Positions 62,980 to 64,000 of a DNA stretch of 64,000 nucleotides are shown here, piece by piece (within the stretch, counting starts at the first letter, position 1; each line of letters starts with the position of its first letter). This stretch comes from Hetaerina americana (lineage: Eukaryota; Arthropoda; Insecta; Odonata; Calopterygidae). A program made the translations under genes and the position numbers. The notes beneath the pieces are model-generated. The model was not told the origin of the DNA, did not search any database, and saw only the letters and a list, made by a program, of their open reading frames with translations. The DNA is taken from contig JAKTNV010000006.1 of the NCBI GenBank assembly GCA_022747635.1, positions 64,974,590 to 65,038,589 on the forward strand, given 5' to 3'.

Positions 62980-64000
62980 GACTCCTGTGGTCTCTGATGT
63001 TTCGCAACACTTTTTTTCACCCCAATTATCAAATGTTTGGCTACCTATCGCGGGTCATTTTCCTCGCAACACGACCGCGCGCACCTACATAATTCAGTCC
63101 ACGAATTGCGTATAATTTCTATCGGAAATGTACGTTTACTCACTCTCGTGTATAGCTACTTCTCCTTTCCATAAATTGATTTGCTCATTGTTTGAATTGG
63201 AGAAGGCATGCCTGATTGCGAATTGTCGATATTAACTCCCTTGTTGGATGAAAATAATTTGATCAATTTAGGCCTTTGTGTCACGACAACGGTCGGAAAA
63301 TGTTTAATACATATCCTTATTGAGTTCTCTGATGTAAAATTTTTTGAGAATTTCACCACGGCCTGAGGTGAAATAGTATAAATTTATGAATAATTTTTTT
63401 GTGTCAAATGAGAACGCCATATTTGAGGTTCAACTACTTATTAGAAAGCATCAGGTTTTGCATATAAGACCATTTAACCACCATTGTAATTAAATACCAC
63501 CCTATGTGTTTGGAGGTATATGGTGGAACTAATGCTTTGTTCGCCCCATTTACAAAATTGCTGTAATTCTAAATTTTTTCAGGAACGTTACTGTTCAGAA
63601 GTGATCCTTAATTGCAGGGTTGCGTTTCGTTTGGCTAATTTACTCTAATATCCGATTTTTTAGTCCTCTTAATGCCACTTTGTGTCGTGTCCCCTTTTTA
63701 TATTTAATCTTTTACGAGATGGCTCCAACTAGTCTCACGATAATTTTAAACATCCTACATAGTGTGTACGTATTTACTGTTAATTTTCATTAATGCCGCA
63801 CGTTCCAAACACGCTCCTTACTCCCCTTAATTGCCTTATCCAACGGGCAACTTGGGCGTAATCCCGCTAATCACACTCATTTCATTGGGTCCACATCGTT
63901 TCTCATGCCCACCCCACTTTCTCCTTTGTGCGCCCCGCCTCCCATCTTCTTCTATAGTGTTTGCCTTCTTCCCTCCCCCCTCTCTCCATTTGTCTTCCTT
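62980..64000. other. AT-rich stretch running into a CT-rich edge
   Basis: AT-rich to about 63860. The last 100-150 bases become C/T-rich and probably start another pyrimidine island cut by the window edge. No gene is visible. Confidence 0.45.

Noticed and set aside
1..64000. Prokaryotic features (operons, CRISPR arrays, insertion sequences, phage genes)
   Set aside because: No regularly spaced repeats, no tightly packed frames, no ribosome-binding sites. The microsatellites, spliced exon, LINEs and SINE point to an animal genome.

Overview
This window looks like non-coding nuclear DNA of an animal, most likely an arthropod with a large, intron-rich genome. It has no operon-like packing, no ribosome-binding sites and no long conserved reading frames. 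It is AT-rich, and carries long dinucleotide microsatellites, decayed non-LTR (LINE) retrotransposons, a tRNA-derived SINE and fold-back repeats. One well-supported coding exon is present. The arthropod call rests on that exon resembling the nephrin/IRM proteins of insects and on the style of the repeats. It is an inference.

The only protein-coding feature I can defend is a 132-bp internal exon on the + strand (30141-30272). It encodes the N-terminal half of an immunoglobulin domain of the IRM/nephrin family (Sns/Hibris/Kirre/Roughest in flies; nephrin/KIRREL in vertebrates). Consensus splice sites bound it, and both ends are phase 1. I found neither the other half of the Ig domain nor a signal-peptide exon. 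The rest of the window is therefore best read as very long flanking introns of this gene, or upstream DNA plus one long intron.

Layout: 1-30140 is mostly unique AT-rich DNA with two (TA)n-rich tracts near the left end, a 24-bp-period duplication at 16.64 kb, an antisense LINE reverse-transcriptase relic at 23.33-24.05 kb and a roughly 44-unit (TA)n tract at 25.67 kb. From 30273 to 64000 there are a doubtful LINE fragment (30.64-30.83 kb), an antisense LINE C-terminal fragment (33.52-33.78 kb), a SINE with near-identical flanking direct repeats (48.63-48.89 kb), a 134-bp fold-back element (50.42-50.55 kb), a CpG-dense patch (58.23-58.38 kb), a sense LINE C-terminal fragment (59.54-59.83 kb) and a near-perfect 175-bp palindrome (61.64-61.82 kb).

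The main large-scale structure is a series of GC-richer islands, 0.2-1 kb long, that interrupt the AT-rich background. Each is strongly purine- or pyrimidine-biased on one strand, and several switch abruptly from one bias to the other (17.57-18.68, 22.14-22.57, 28.10-29.25, 38.28-39.29, 43.37-43.69 kb). They account for nearly all of the longest open frames, because C/T-only DNA cannot form stop codons. I see no new multi-gene system. The points most worth checking are the palindrome with its nested hairpins, the fold-back element, and the recurrent strand-asymmetric islands.
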